Shown here: positions 44,388 to 53,316 of the stretch, piece by piece
How positions within the stretch are numbered: the stretch's first letter is position 1
Layout of the letters: each line of letters begins with the position of its first letter
Assembly: GCA_023395465.1 (NCBI GenBank)
Contig: JAEWZE010000294.1
Span: forward strand, 1-56,849
Direction: 5' to 3'
DNA from: Pseudomonadota bacterium
Lineage (GTDB): Bacteria; Pseudomonadota; Gammaproteobacteria; Xanthomonadales; Xanthomonadaceae
Length of the DNA stretch: 56,849 bases
Program-made: the position numbers and the translations under genes
The notes under the pieces: model-generated
The model's database searches: none
The model's input: the letters and a program-made list of their open reading frames with translations, nothing else
Told to the model about the DNA's origin: nothing

Positions 44388-47300
44388 TCAGGAGGCGCTC
44401 CGCGACCGCCGACCCCGTCGCGGAGCGGCGGCGGGCTGCCAATCGGCCAAGGTCTGGCGGGTCCAGTGGTGGTGGTTGAGCTGCTGGGCGAGCCAGTCGC
44501 GGAAGTAGTCGCCGGGGCGGACGTCGGTGTCGGGGTCGATGGCGTTGTGCCACTGCAGCACCCAGGGCAGCTCCTCGTCGATGGCGACCAGCAGGGGCAG
44601 GAGTTGGGCGGGGTCGGCGCCGCTGCGCTCGAGGCCATCGATCCAGGCGCCGGCCAGGGCGCGGACGCGCTGGGCGGGGTTCCAGCCGGCCCAGCCGTAA
44701 AGCCAGTCGCCGGGGGCCCGCGGATCGGGAACGGTGAAGCAGCGCTCCTTGGGCACGTCCAGACCGCCGCGCAGGCGCCAGTAGGCGGGCTTGAGGAAGT
44801 CGGCGCTGGTGTACTTGGGCGGGGCCGGCAGGCGGCCGACCTCGGCCAGCTTGCGCCTGTCCTGCTCGGGCTTGATCCGGGCCTGCCACTGGGCGTCGTC
44901 TTCGTCGTCGCGGCGCGGGTGTTCGGCGGCCACGGCGGCGTCGATGGCATCCTCGCGGCGCTGCTGCTCCCAGGTGTGCTCCCAATCTGCGCGCTTGCGC
45001 AGGCCGGCGGGCTTGTAGCGCAGCACCTTGAGCGCGGGCACGGATTCATCCGCCAACAGCGCGCGCACCAGGGCAGTGACATCAAAAGCCGGCTGGCCGG
45101 TGTAGAGCGCGGCCACGGCCATGAAGTCGGCGTCGCGCTCGGCCCGGGCGGCCAAGTCGGCCACGCGCTGCAGCGCCGGTTCGGGCCAGTAGCGCGGGGC
45201 CTCCAGACGGTCCAGCAGCCAACCGCGCAGGGCGGCCTGCTCCAGCTCGTCCCAGCCGGGCTGGTTCCAGCGGCGCTTGTACTCGGGGCGCTCCAGCAGA
45301 CCGACCCACGGGTGCGACTCAATCAGAGCGATGCGGCGCTCGACCAGGGCGCGGTAATCGGCCGGCCAATGGGTGGGGACTTCCGTGAGAGGGGTGGAGC
45401 CGTGGCGGGCGAACCAGGCCGTTTCGACCTCTCCAGCGGCGACGCGTCGGGCCAGCACGATCTCGAAGGCGCGCTGGCCGGGGACGATGCCGGGCGGCTC
45501 GCTGTCGAAGGTCAGGTCGTCATCCAACAAGCCATAGGCGCGATAGCTCCACCAATCCAGTTCCTCCTGCAGGACGACGATGCGCGCGAACAGGGCATCT
45601 GCCTGGGCGCGATGAGCACCCAGCTCAGCTCTAGCAAGAGGAAGTTGCGTAACAAGGGCGGCAGGGCGATGCCGGTGCAGATCGCGAGCGAGGGTATCGA
45701 TAAGGCGCGCCTGATCTATTGGCAAATACTCGCAAAGCGGGAACTGCGCAACTCGGGTCGAGTTGAACGCGAAATGATTCTTCCAATCCTCATTACCAAG
45801 TGCAGAATTTCCGGCCTCGACTCTGGTCCCGCCTCCCTCTCCCTTGTTGTGACATTTCTGGCGTAACCAGAAGCACGCCGTCGAACTGTTCAAGACCCCG
45901 AGCAGGCCTAGATGATCGTCTTCGCCAACCCCCACCGGCAGCTTGATGACAGGCGCGGTGCGGTTGAAGACCATGCCCCCGCGATCAAGAACGAAATGGT
46001 TGTGGGTGGCGACCTCCGAGAAAATGATCGTTAGAGGCGGCTGCAATCGATCTAGCGAAACCTGATGCCACTCCCACCAAGGACGTCCTTCCTCAAAATA
46101 CGTCTTCTTTGAAAACGTTGCGCGGTTACCGAGGGTCGTTCTCGTTGACCAAGCCCATGAGAGCACCTCAGGCGCATCGGCAATGGAAAGGAGCTTCCCT
46201 TGGTCATAAGGGAAGAATGCACATAGTGTAGGCGAGTTAATCCAATCCCGGACTTCGTCGCCGACAGCTAAGGGGCGGATCCACGAAGTCTCGATTCCAG
46301 CTCGTCTGAAATCTTGACGTGCAGCGAGCATCAGCTCATCTGCAGCACTAATCCCGAACACGCCGATGACCGCCGTGATCGACCCAAGTTTCCGAGGTTG
46401 GCGTTCGACGATGTCCAAGACATCGGGAGTACTCCCACCCTGCAAACTCCAAGGATGCGTCCCCAGCCGCTCGCGCTCCATGTCGGCCACGCTGATGTAT
46501 TCATTAGTTTCACCTGGCCGATCAGTCAGTTCGACAATGGAACGCCACACCAGTCCCTGCGCCGGATTTGTTGGAGTGGACGGTTCGCCGCGGATGCCAA
46601 GCACCGCGCGCACTGTGCGGGCTACCGGCTTGCGGTTGCGACCAAACAGGATCACCGTGGGCGTGCCGTGACCAGGGATGTAGGCGCCGGAGGTATGGAT
46701 TAGATGGGTCAGATCCTGGCGCGGGAACCACTCCTCGATCAGCTTCTTGCCGAACTCGCGCTTCATGAAACTGTCAGCGGTAATCAGGCCGACAAATCCG
46801 GCCGGTACGGAGGCGCCAAGTTCGGCCAACTGAAAAAAGCGCTCGGTAAAAGGCACGCCGAGCGAGAACTTGCGGTGACAGGTTTCGTAGCGCTCACGAT
46901 AGAGCGCATTGAGCGCGCTGTCGCTGGCGGTTATATAGGGAGGGTTACCAACCACGGCGTGGTAGCGCTGACCGAGAATGCGGTGAAGATCAGTGTGATC
47001 CTCTGCAGCGTAGACGTGGCGGTATTCGGCGGCGATGCCAGTCTGTTCGAAGCCCAGTTCTCCCTCGCCGAAGCGCGGGCCATGCAGCAGCGAATCCCCG
47101 GTGGTGACGTTGAATGTCCAGCCAGGCGCTTCACGTAAGGTGCGGATGCCGCTGGCCCTGAGCGCGGCCACCAGCAGTCGGAATCGCGCGATGGCCACGG
47201 CAAAGGGGTTGAGGTCCACGCCGTAGACGCCGGCCAGGGCCTTGATGACGCGCTCGCGCGCGTCCATCCCCGGCGCGCTGCGCTGCCAGTGGTCCAGCAG

Positions 47301-48044
47301 GCGCTGGAAGGCGCCGAGCAGGAAGTGGCCCGAGCCGCAGGTGGGATCGATCAGGCGGATGCCGTCCAGTCCGAAGGTCCTGATGGCCGGCTCCAACGTG
47401 CGGTCGAGGATGAACGCCTCCACGAACTCCGGCGTCTGCAGCAGGGCGTAGCGCTTGCGCGCGGCTTCGGACAGGTCCTGGTACAGGTCGCCCAGGAAGC
47501 GGGTGTCGAGCTCCGGGTCGCTGAAGTCGTGGCGCAGTTCGCCGCTGTCGGGGTCGGTCTGCTGCCAGAATGCGAGCAGGTCGCGCGCGGCCTCATACGT
47601 CGGCGGGATGGCGAACAGCGGGTTGTGGGCGCGGCCGAACAGGCCGGTGAGGGCGGGGAATTCGGCCAGGCCGTCGAACACGCTTTTCAGATAGTGGCGC
47701 TCGTGGTCGGTAGGGCGTTGGCGCACGAACTCGCCAAAGGCATCGCGGGCGCGGCGCAGCGCATCACCGGGGCCGGACAGGCGCGGCGTGGGCAGCAGGC
47801 CGGTGTCTTCGGCAAAGCGTACGAAGGTACAGGCCAGCACCCAGGCCACCGCGGACTGGGTGACCTGGTGGTCGCGCCAGGTGCCATAGGTATCGGCGGT
47901 GCGGCCGGCATCGCGGGCGGCCGCGTACTCGGCTTCCAGTCGCGCTTTGAGTTCGGGCAGTGCTTCGGTCTGCTGACGCAGGTCGTTTTCGAGCTTCTTC
48001 TGCTGCGCCTGCAGGTCGGCCAGCAGCTGTTTTGCATTGATCAC
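44388..48044 (-). CDS. pglX: PglX, BREX type 2 adenine-specific DNA methyltransferase
   Basis: A 1218-residue N6-adenine methyltransferase. The SAM-binding motif is DPTCGSGHFLLGAF (about residue 231) and the catalytic motif VVGNPPYITASD (about 365), in the order of type I/IIG-like enzymes. The N-terminus is a coiled stretch (LLADLQAQQKKLENDLRQQ). The GTG start at 48044 overlaps the pglW stop (GTGA), deciding it over a longer frame open to 48749. PglX marks the host chromosome at its BREX site. The middle (about residues 450-800, DNA 45650-46700) is clearly less GC-rich than both ends, which suggests an exchanged target-recognition region. Confidence 0.94.
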   Translation of the reverse strand: MINAKQLLADLQAQQKKLENDLRQQTEALPELKARLEAEYAAARDAGRTADTYGTWRDHQVTQSAVAWVLACTFVRFAEDTGLLPTPRLSGPGDALRRARDAFGEFVRQRPTDHERHYLKSVFDGLAEFPALTGLFGRAHNPLFAIPPTYEAARDLLAFWQQTDPDSGELRHDFSDPELDTRFLGDLYQDLSEAARKRYALLQTPEFVEAFILDRTLEPAIRTFGLDGIRLIDPTCGSGHFLLGAFQRLLDHWQRSAPGMDARERVIKALAGVYGVDLNPFAVAIARFRLLVAALRASGIRTLREAPGWTFNVTTGDSLLHGPRFGEGELGFEQTGIAAEYRHVYAAEDHTDLHRILGQRYHAVVGNPPYITASDSALNALYRERYETCHRKFSLGVPFTERFFQLAELGASVPAGFVGLITADSFMKREFGKKLIEEWFPRQDLTHLIHTSGAYIPGHGTPTVILFGRNRKPVARTVRAVLGIRGEPSTPTNPAQGLVWRSIVELTDRPGETNEYISVADMERERLGTHPWSLQGGSTPDVLDIVERQPRKLGSITAVIGVFGISAADELMLAARQDFRRAGIETSWIRPLAVGDEVRDWINSPTLCAFFPYDQGKLLSIADAPEVLSWAWSTRTTLGNRATFSKKTYFEEGRPWWEWHQVSLDRLQPPLTIIFSEVATHNHFVLDRGGMVFNRTAPVIKLPVGVGEDDHLGLLGVLNSSTACFWLRQKCHNKGEGGGTRVEAGNSALGNEDWKNHFAFNSTRVAQFPLCEYLPIDQARLIDTLARDLHRHRPAALVTQLPLARAELGAHRAQADALFARIVVLQEELDWWSYRAYGLLDDDLTFDSEPPGIVPGQRAFEIVLARRVAAGEVETAWFARHGSTPLTEVPTHWPADYRALVERRIALIESHPWVGLLERPEYKRRWNQPGWDELEQAALRGWLLDRLEAPRYWPEPALQRVADLAARAERDADFMAVAALYTGQPAFDVTALVRALLADESVPALKVLRYKPAGLRKRADWEHTWEQQRREDAIDAAVAAEHPRRDDEDDAQWQARIKPEQDRRKLAEVGRLPAPPKYTSADFLKPAYWRLRGGLDVPKERCFTVPDPRAPGDWLYGWAGWNPAQRVRALAGAWIDGLERSGADPAQLLPLLVAIDEELPWVLQWHNAIDPDTDVRPGDYFRDWLAQQLNHHHWTRQTLADWQPAAAPRRGRRSRSAS

Positions 48045-51000
48045 GCGGAGGTTCCGGATGCAGTCGGGGCCGGGGCCGCGCGGTGGCGGTTCTCCAGCCA
48101 GGATTTGGGAAGGTGGGTCCAGTCGGCGGGGGTGATGACCGGCAGCACCACGCCGTCGAGCACCGGCGGCTGGTGGCTGTCGCCGGGCAGCAGGACCAGA
48201 CGTGCCGGGCGCTGGCCGCCGCTGGCCGCATCGCGCAGGACCTGGACCATGCCTGCCTGCCCGTAGCGGACCAGCAGGCCCGGGTGCTGGAGCAGCAGCG
48301 GGCGGGGGTCGTCGCGCAACTGTGCCAGCAGCGCCGGCATGGCGCGTTCGACCAGCGTGACCAGGCGACGCCAGTCGGCGCTGGACTGCGCGGCAGCGTC
48401 GGCCTGGCGCACCACGCGCCAGTCGGCGCCAATCCCGTCGGCCTGTGTCTTGAGGGCGTCGATCAGCAGACGGTCCAGGCTGAGCGCGGCCAGGCCGTAT
48501 TCGCGGCACAGCAGCGGGGCGGCGTCTTCCACGCGACGCAGGTCGGCGCTGACCAGCAGCACGCGGCCGGCGTCGAGCGCGCGGCGCACGGTGGCGTCGA
48601 AGGCGCGCGCCTCGCGGGCTTCCGGCGAATCGGCATCTCCATGCATGGCCGTGGTCATGCGCCGCAGGGTGCTGGTGTGGCGGGTGGCGCCGCTGGCCTG
48701 CTGCGGCATGGCGTAGCCGGCAGGCAGGCCATCGCCGGCCTCGTGCCACTGCAGGGGAAAGTCGATCTGCTGCAGCAGGCGGTCCAGCGCAGGCCGGCCG
48801 GGCAGGCGCTCGGCCTGGGCGAAGCGGCTGTGGATGCGGGCGTGCAGCTGCTCCATGCTTAGGCGACGCGCGCCGAGCAGGCTGTTGGCGCCCAGGCGCA
48901 GCGCGCGCTCGGCCGACAGGCCGACGGGATACAGCTCCTGGCGGCTGGACAGGGCCACGCCGGGGGCGGCGGCCTGGGCCAGGCGCAGGCGACGCTCCGA
49001 GGTCATCGGCGGATCACCGGCCGGCGTGGGAATGGCCGCCAGGACCTGCTCGGCGCGGCGCTGGCTGGGCAGCGGGTCTTCCGCGGCCAGGCTGGCGGCC
49101 TCGGCAGCCAGGGCTTCCACGAAGCCAGCGCGCTCGGCGGTGGAGGCCCGCAGTTCGCCTCCCTGCCCTTCGGTCGCCACCACCAGCGGGACGGAATGGC
49201 CGCGGTAGAGCACGTAACGGGCGGATTCGCGGGTGGCTTCCACTTCCAGCGCGGCCTGCAGCACGGCGGCGGCCAGGCGCTCGCGTTCGGCATCCCCGGC
49301 GGTGGAGCCACGGGCCACGAGCAGGCCGCGAGCGACTTCGGCCACGGTGGCGACGGATTCGCGGCGCCGCAGGAAGGCCGCCACTTCATCGCGCAGGGTG
49401 GTCATCCAACCGTTCTTGGCCCACTTTCCGGCCGCGCGGTCGACTGCGGCCTGGACTTGGGCGCGGCTGCTAGCAGTGGCTTCGGCCACGTCTCGCTGGC
49501 TGGGCAGGTCGAGCGGGCCAACGGGAGTGAAATCGGCCAGACCGAGCCAGTGGTTGATGATCTCGGCCTCACCGGCCTCGAGTTTCGTGCCTTCCAGCGC
49601 CTTGACCAGGCGATCGATGCTCCAGGCGCCGGGCTGGTCGTCGGGCAGGTCGGGCGCCGCCGCTTGCCCCAGGTGCGCGGCCAGCGCCTCGCGCACCTGG
49701 CGCAGGCGGCGGGTGATCTGCTGGCCGATGCCGCGGTTGCGGTAGAAGCGGATGCCCGGCAGCGACAGCAGCTGGCCCACGGTGGTGGCGCCGATGCGGT
49801 CGGCGGCGTTGAGTTCGCGCGCGCTCAGGCCCAGCTCGGACAGCGGCGTAGCGCGGGTCAGGTCCTCCACGCGCGAGAAGTCGAGCGTGGTGCTGCCGTC
49901 GCCGTCGTCGTCCTGGGTGGTCTGGTCGATGTGGCGGAACAGGTTCTTCCACGCCAGGTGCATGAGGTCGGCGTTGTCGAAGCGCTTCCTGCTGTCGCGG
50001 TGCAGGGCCCGGCGGAAGAAATCGGCCAGGCCATCGCGGATGGAGGCGTCGAACTTCTCCACGTCCAGGCTGGCGTCCTCGTCGCTGCTGGCCGGGTCCT
50101 GGCCGGCCGCGCCCCAGGTCGGCAGGGTACCGGTGGCCATTTCGTGCAGGGTCATGGCGGCGGCGAAGCGCTCGGCGTGCAGGTCCCAGCGCGGCGGCTG
50201 GCGCAGGCTGAGGAATGGATCCAAGTACGGCGGGGTGCCGGCGCGGATGTTCTCGGCCGGGGCGCGCGCCAGCGAGAAATCGAACAACTTCAGGGTGAGG
50301 GCACGCTTGCGGGTTTCGCCCAGGCCGATGTTTTCGGGCTTGATGTCCCTGTGGTTGACGCCTTCTCGCTCCAGGTGCACCAGCACGGCCAGCAGTTCGT
50401 CGCCGAAGCGTTCGAGCAGGTCCAGCGAGAGCGGGCCCTGTTCGCGCAGACGTTGGCCCATGGTGCGATGGCCGGCCTGCTCGATGAAGATCGCGGTCAG
50501 GCCGTCGATCTCGTGGATGTCGAAGGCCTTGACGATATTGGGATGCGGCACCTCCCGCAGCGTGTCGTACTCCTGCCGCAGGCGCTCGTTGAAGGACGGA
50601 TCCTTGGCCACCTTGAGCACGCCTTGCTGGCCTTCGGGGTTCTCCACCGCCAGGGCGTGGCAGGTGGAGCCGGCCCCGAGGCGGCGCAGCACCTTGAAGC
50701 CGCCGGTGAGCAGGTCGCCCTGGCGGGCGTCGGCCGGGAGCGCGCCGCGTTCGGGCTCGGGCGTGGTCAGTTCGTCTTCGACGTCGTCGAGCATGCGCAA
50801 GAATTCGCGCACGTCGGAGGGACGGTCGGCGGGGTTGGGGTCTGTGGCCGCCTGCACCAGCAACTGCAGGCTGTCGGGCGCGCCGTCGAGCGCTTCGGAC
50901 ATCATCAGGCCCGGGCCGCGGCGGCACTTGTCCAGCATCTCCTCCACGCTGGCGGCAGGGTGGCGGCCGGCGAACAGCGCATAGCTGAGTGCGCCGAGCG

Positions 51001-52249
51001 AGAAGATGTCGATCGCGACCGGGTCGTAGCCGTGGCCGGCCACGACTTCGGGCGAGGCATAGATGGCCGAACGCGGGTTGTCGATCACCCCGGCTTGCTG
51101 GCCCAGGTGCATAGTCATGCGGGTGTCGGCGGTGCTGTCCTGGCCGGCGATGCCGCTCTGCCAGTCGCGTAGCACGGGCCGCCGACGGCCCTGGGCGTCG
51201 CGGTGAAGCTCGATGGTCCACGGGCTCAGCGCGCGGTGGTAGACGTTGCGGCTGTGTGCGTAGGCAAGGGCTTCGGCGATGGCCCGGATGAGCTCCAGCC
51301 GCTGGTCGAAGCTGGGGGCCTCGGTGGCGGCGTCGAGCAGGTGGTCCAGGCGCTGGGCGTCCGGGTCGAAGTCGTAGACCAGGGCCGGACCAATGTCGCT
51401 CTCGGTCAGCTGGCGCGGGCTGAGGATGGCGTCGTGGCGGATGTCGCGCAGCAGCGCGTACTCGCGCGTGGCGATGTCCTTGCGCTCGCGCTTCTCGGCT
51501 TCGGCCGCCCGCTGGGCGTGGGGGAAGATGCGGATGCGCTTGAGGTCGCTGGCCACGCGCTGGTGGGTGGCCTGCCAGTCCTGGTAGCGGTCGTTCTCGG
51601 CGATCAGGCCGGTGAGCTGGTAATCGCCCACGGTGGCGGCGCGGGCCCGCTTGCGCAGGCCGAGTTCCTCCATGGCCCTGGCCAGCGCACGCTCCGCGTC
51701 GCGGGTGATGGCGGGACGGCCTTCGGCCTGCGTGGCCCGGCCCTGGAGAACGTCGATGATGCTGTGCGCGCCGCGATGGCGGGCGTTCGGCCCCAGATGG
51801 ATGTGCTGGGCGGCAATCTCGTCCAGCGCCAGCTCGCAGTTCGGTTCGGACAGGAACACCACGGCCTGGATGTAGGGCACCTGCCCTTTGTGGAAGGCAC
51901 GCTGCCGGCCCAGCAGCGACTTGAGTTTGCGCGCCTTGCGGTTGGCCAGCAGCAGCGGATTTTCTTCATAGCGCTCGCGGCCGCTGGGTGAACGCACCAA
52001 CCAGCTGTTCTGGTTGCCGCTGATGCGGCCGGCCCAGTGCTTGATCTCCACCAGGTAGATACGGTCGCTTGAGACCACCAGTGCGTCGACTTCGTTGATG
52101 CTGCCGTCTTCGGCAATGAACTCGAAGTTCGACCAGGCGCGGAACGGCGGGGTTTCGGGCAGGTGTTCACGCAGCAGGTCCAAGGCCTGCTGTTCGTGTG
52201 GGTACTCGGATGGGTGGACGGCGTGCCAGCGGCTGGTTGGGGTGGTCAC
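48041..52249 (-). CDS. pglW: PglW, BREX type 2 serine/threonine kinase with NERD domain
   Basis: A 1402-residue protein. Residues 20-130 are a NERD nuclease-related domain (INEVDALVVSSDRIYLVEIK). A first kinase-like domain follows (about 240-500) whose catalytic loop reads VYHRALSPWTIEL and the next motif VLRDWQSG, so the HRD aspartate is lost and it looks inactive. A second kinase domain (about 520-790) is complete, with lysine in VLKVAKD, NHRDIKPENIGL (about 632) and LFDFSLARA. The C-terminal 600 residues resemble no enzyme I recognise, with a helical DNA-repair-like segment (RIGATTVGQLLSLPGIRFY). The GTG start at 52249 lies 3 nt after the XRE regulator's stop. Confidence 0.93.
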   Translation of the reverse strand: MTTPTSRWHAVHPSEYPHEQQALDLLREHLPETPPFRAWSNFEFIAEDGSINEVDALVVSSDRIYLVEIKHWAGRISGNQNSWLVRSPSGRERYEENPLLLANRKARKLKSLLGRQRAFHKGQVPYIQAVVFLSEPNCELALDEIAAQHIHLGPNARHRGAHSIIDVLQGRATQAEGRPAITRDAERALARAMEELGLRKRARAATVGDYQLTGLIAENDRYQDWQATHQRVASDLKRIRIFPHAQRAAEAEKRERKDIATREYALLRDIRHDAILSPRQLTESDIGPALVYDFDPDAQRLDHLLDAATEAPSFDQRLELIRAIAEALAYAHSRNVYHRALSPWTIELHRDAQGRRRPVLRDWQSGIAGQDSTADTRMTMHLGQQAGVIDNPRSAIYASPEVVAGHGYDPVAIDIFSLGALSYALFAGRHPAASVEEMLDKCRRGPGLMMSEALDGAPDSLQLLVQAATDPNPADRPSDVREFLRMLDDVEDELTTPEPERGALPADARQGDLLTGGFKVLRRLGAGSTCHALAVENPEGQQGVLKVAKDPSFNERLRQEYDTLREVPHPNIVKAFDIHEIDGLTAIFIEQAGHRTMGQRLREQGPLSLDLLERFGDELLAVLVHLEREGVNHRDIKPENIGLGETRKRALTLKLFDFSLARAPAENIRAGTPPYLDPFLSLRQPPRWDLHAERFAAAMTLHEMATGTLPTWGAAGQDPASSDEDASLDVEKFDASIRDGLADFFRRALHRDSRKRFDNADLMHLAWKNLFRHIDQTTQDDDGDGSTTLDFSRVEDLTRATPLSELGLSARELNAADRIGATTVGQLLSLPGIRFYRNRGIGQQITRRLRQVREALAAHLGQAAAPDLPDDQPGAWSIDRLVKALEGTKLEAGEAEIINHWLGLADFTPVGPLDLPSQRDVAEATASSRAQVQAAVDRAAGKWAKNGWMTTLRDEVAAFLRRRESVATVAEVARGLLVARGSTAGDAERERLAAAVLQAALEVEATRESARYVLYRGHSVPLVVATEGQGGELRASTAERAGFVEALAAEAASLAAEDPLPSQRRAEQVLAAIPTPAGDPPMTSERRLRLAQAAAPGVALSSRQELYPVGLSAERALRLGANSLLGARRLSMEQLHARIHSRFAQAERLPGRPALDRLLQQIDFPLQWHEAGDGLPAGYAMPQQASGATRHTSTLRRMTTAMHGDADSPEAREARAFDATVRRALDAGRVLLVSADLRRVEDAAPLLCREYGLAALSLDRLLIDALKTQADGIGADWRVVRQADAAAQSSADWRRLVTLVERAMPALLAQLRDDPRPLLLQHPGLLVRYGQAGMVQVLRDAASGGQRPARLVLLPGDSHQPPVLDGVVLPVITPADWTHLPKSWLENRHRAAPAPTASGTSA

Positions 52250-52252
52250 GAC

Positions 52253-52510
52253 CTAGCCTCGTGGCTGCGGTGCCGGGCGATGCGCGGCGGACTCATCAGG
52301 GAGGTACTCAACGAGATCCCCGATCGCGCAATCGAAATATGCGCACAGGCGATCCAGCGTATCGGAGCGCACATTGGTGCCCCGGTTGAGCATGCGCGAC
52401 AGGGTAATGCGGCCGATGCCCGTGCTCTCGGCAACCTCGCTCAAGGAGATGCGTCGGCCCTCGTCGAACTCCCTCGCCGCGATGCGCTCCTTGAGCTTGA
52501 ACCTGAGCAT
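52253..52510 (-). CDS. XRE-family transcription regulator at the head of the BREX operon
   Basis: An 85-residue helix-turn-helix protein of the Cro/C1 (XRE) type: ISLSEVAESTGIGRITLSRM is the helix-turn-helix and LDRLCAYFDCAIGDLVEY the family's C-terminal helices. The start at 52510 matches the family N-terminus and is preceded by a G-rich ribosome site. Its stop lies 3 nt before pglW, so it is co-transcribed with BREX and probably controls it. Regulators of BREX described so far that I know of are WYL-type; an XRE regulator in this place is worth noting. Confidence 0.85.
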   Translation of the reverse strand: MLRFKLKERIAAREFDEGRRISLSEVAESTGIGRITLSRMLNRGTNVRSDTLDRLCAYFDCAIGDLVEYLPDESAAHRPAPQPRG

Positions 52511-52768
52511 TGGGCCCCACCCCCAGCATGAATCGCCTCGCGCGATGCATGCGTAACAGATATCGATCAACGAGAGCAGATGTGAAACAGGCCTACTTTA
52601 CCATCGATCGGCTGGCCGGGATGATCCACTACGGCTCACCCTGCCGCCACGTGGGCCTGCCAGTCCCGCCACACCGTCGCGTATAACCGCGACCCAAGCT
52701 TTTCCCTCCTGATTTGGGCAGAGGAGATGGCAGTGCTATTCCTGAAGCACGAAACCAGGGAGAACGCC

Positions 52769-53065
52769 ATGCAGCTTCGCCTGATCAGCCATCTCGTCGC
52801 CCAGCTTGCACGACTGCTGGGTCTGGTGAAGCGCGTCCGCCCTGTGGAGATGGGGCGTGGCAAGAAGTGGGGCGTACTGGTGGAAGGACGGGGTTTCACC
52901 CGATTGCTCGAGCAGGAGTTGCTGGACGCCCCGGCGCTCCACCGCCCGCACAGCTGGGCCTCACCACGACCTGTGGCATTCGGCAGCCGGCGCGCGGCCG
53001 AGCATTACGCCCGGGCCGTCGGGCTCATTCGCGCAACCGGCTGGCAGATGGCCGAAGATTCGTAG
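52769..53065 (+). CDS. Hypothetical small basic protein, 98 aa
   Basis: A 98-residue frame on the plus strand, the only one between the integrase and xth in that direction. It is preceded by CAGGGAGA nine bases before the ATG at 52769; an ATG at 52727 is in frame but lacks a better ribosome site. The sequence (QLRLISHLVAQLARLLGLVK, FGSRRAAEHYARAVGLIRAT) has no match that I know. Its end overlaps the convergent gene at 53005 by 61 nt. The 258-nt region between it and the XRE gene should hold both promoters; no clear boxes seen. Confidence 0.5.
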   Translation: MQLRLISHLVAQLARLLGLVKRVRPVEMGRGKKWGVLVEGRGFTRLLEQELLDAPALHRPHSWASPRPVAFGSRRAAEHYARAVGLIRATGWQMAEDS

Positions 53066-53316
53066 CTGCCCTCCGCGTTGCCGTCATTGGCGGCCGCGGT
53101 CGCGCACCAGCGCCGAACCATTGCGCGAACGTTGCGGTCCGCACGCACGTCGCTGGAGGTACTCGCGCAGATCAGGCGCCGGGTGTTGCCATCGGGCAAG
53201 ACCACTACGAAACGCAGGTGGCCGCTTCCAGTCGTCGACACTGCGGCCACGCGACCGCCCGCCGCTTCGATCACCCGCTTCCTGTGGCGGGCGCGTTGCC
53301 CCATGCGCCCGGCCAT
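53005..53316 (-). CDS. HicA-like small protein coupled to the glycosylase-like gene, 103 aa
   Basis: A 103-residue basic protein. The core RKRVIEAAGGRVAAVSTTGS, GHLRFVVVLPDGNTR and SSDVRADRNVRAMVRRW has the shape of HicA-type or related small nucleic-acid-binding domains (T-G-S-G-H and a C-terminal basic helix) common on mobile elements. The ATG at 53316 shares its first base with the upstream stop (TGATG), which decides the start. Function unknown; a toxin role would need a partner, which is not visible. Confidence 0.6.
   Translation of the reverse strand: MAGRMGQRARHRKRVIEAAGGRVAAVSTTGSGHLRFVVVLPDGNTRRLICASTSSDVRADRNVRAMVRRWCATAAANDGNAEGSYESSAICQPVARMSPTARA

Noticed and set aside
48045..48749. 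Upstream extension of the pglX frame
   Set aside because: It lies inside pglW in another frame and is Arg/Pro/Ala-rich; the GTG at 48044 overlapping the pglW stop gives the normal PglX length.
50600..52249. Plus-strand frames antisense to pglW with apparent long coding potential
   Set aside because: They are shadows of pglW, whose kinase and NERD motifs are explicit.
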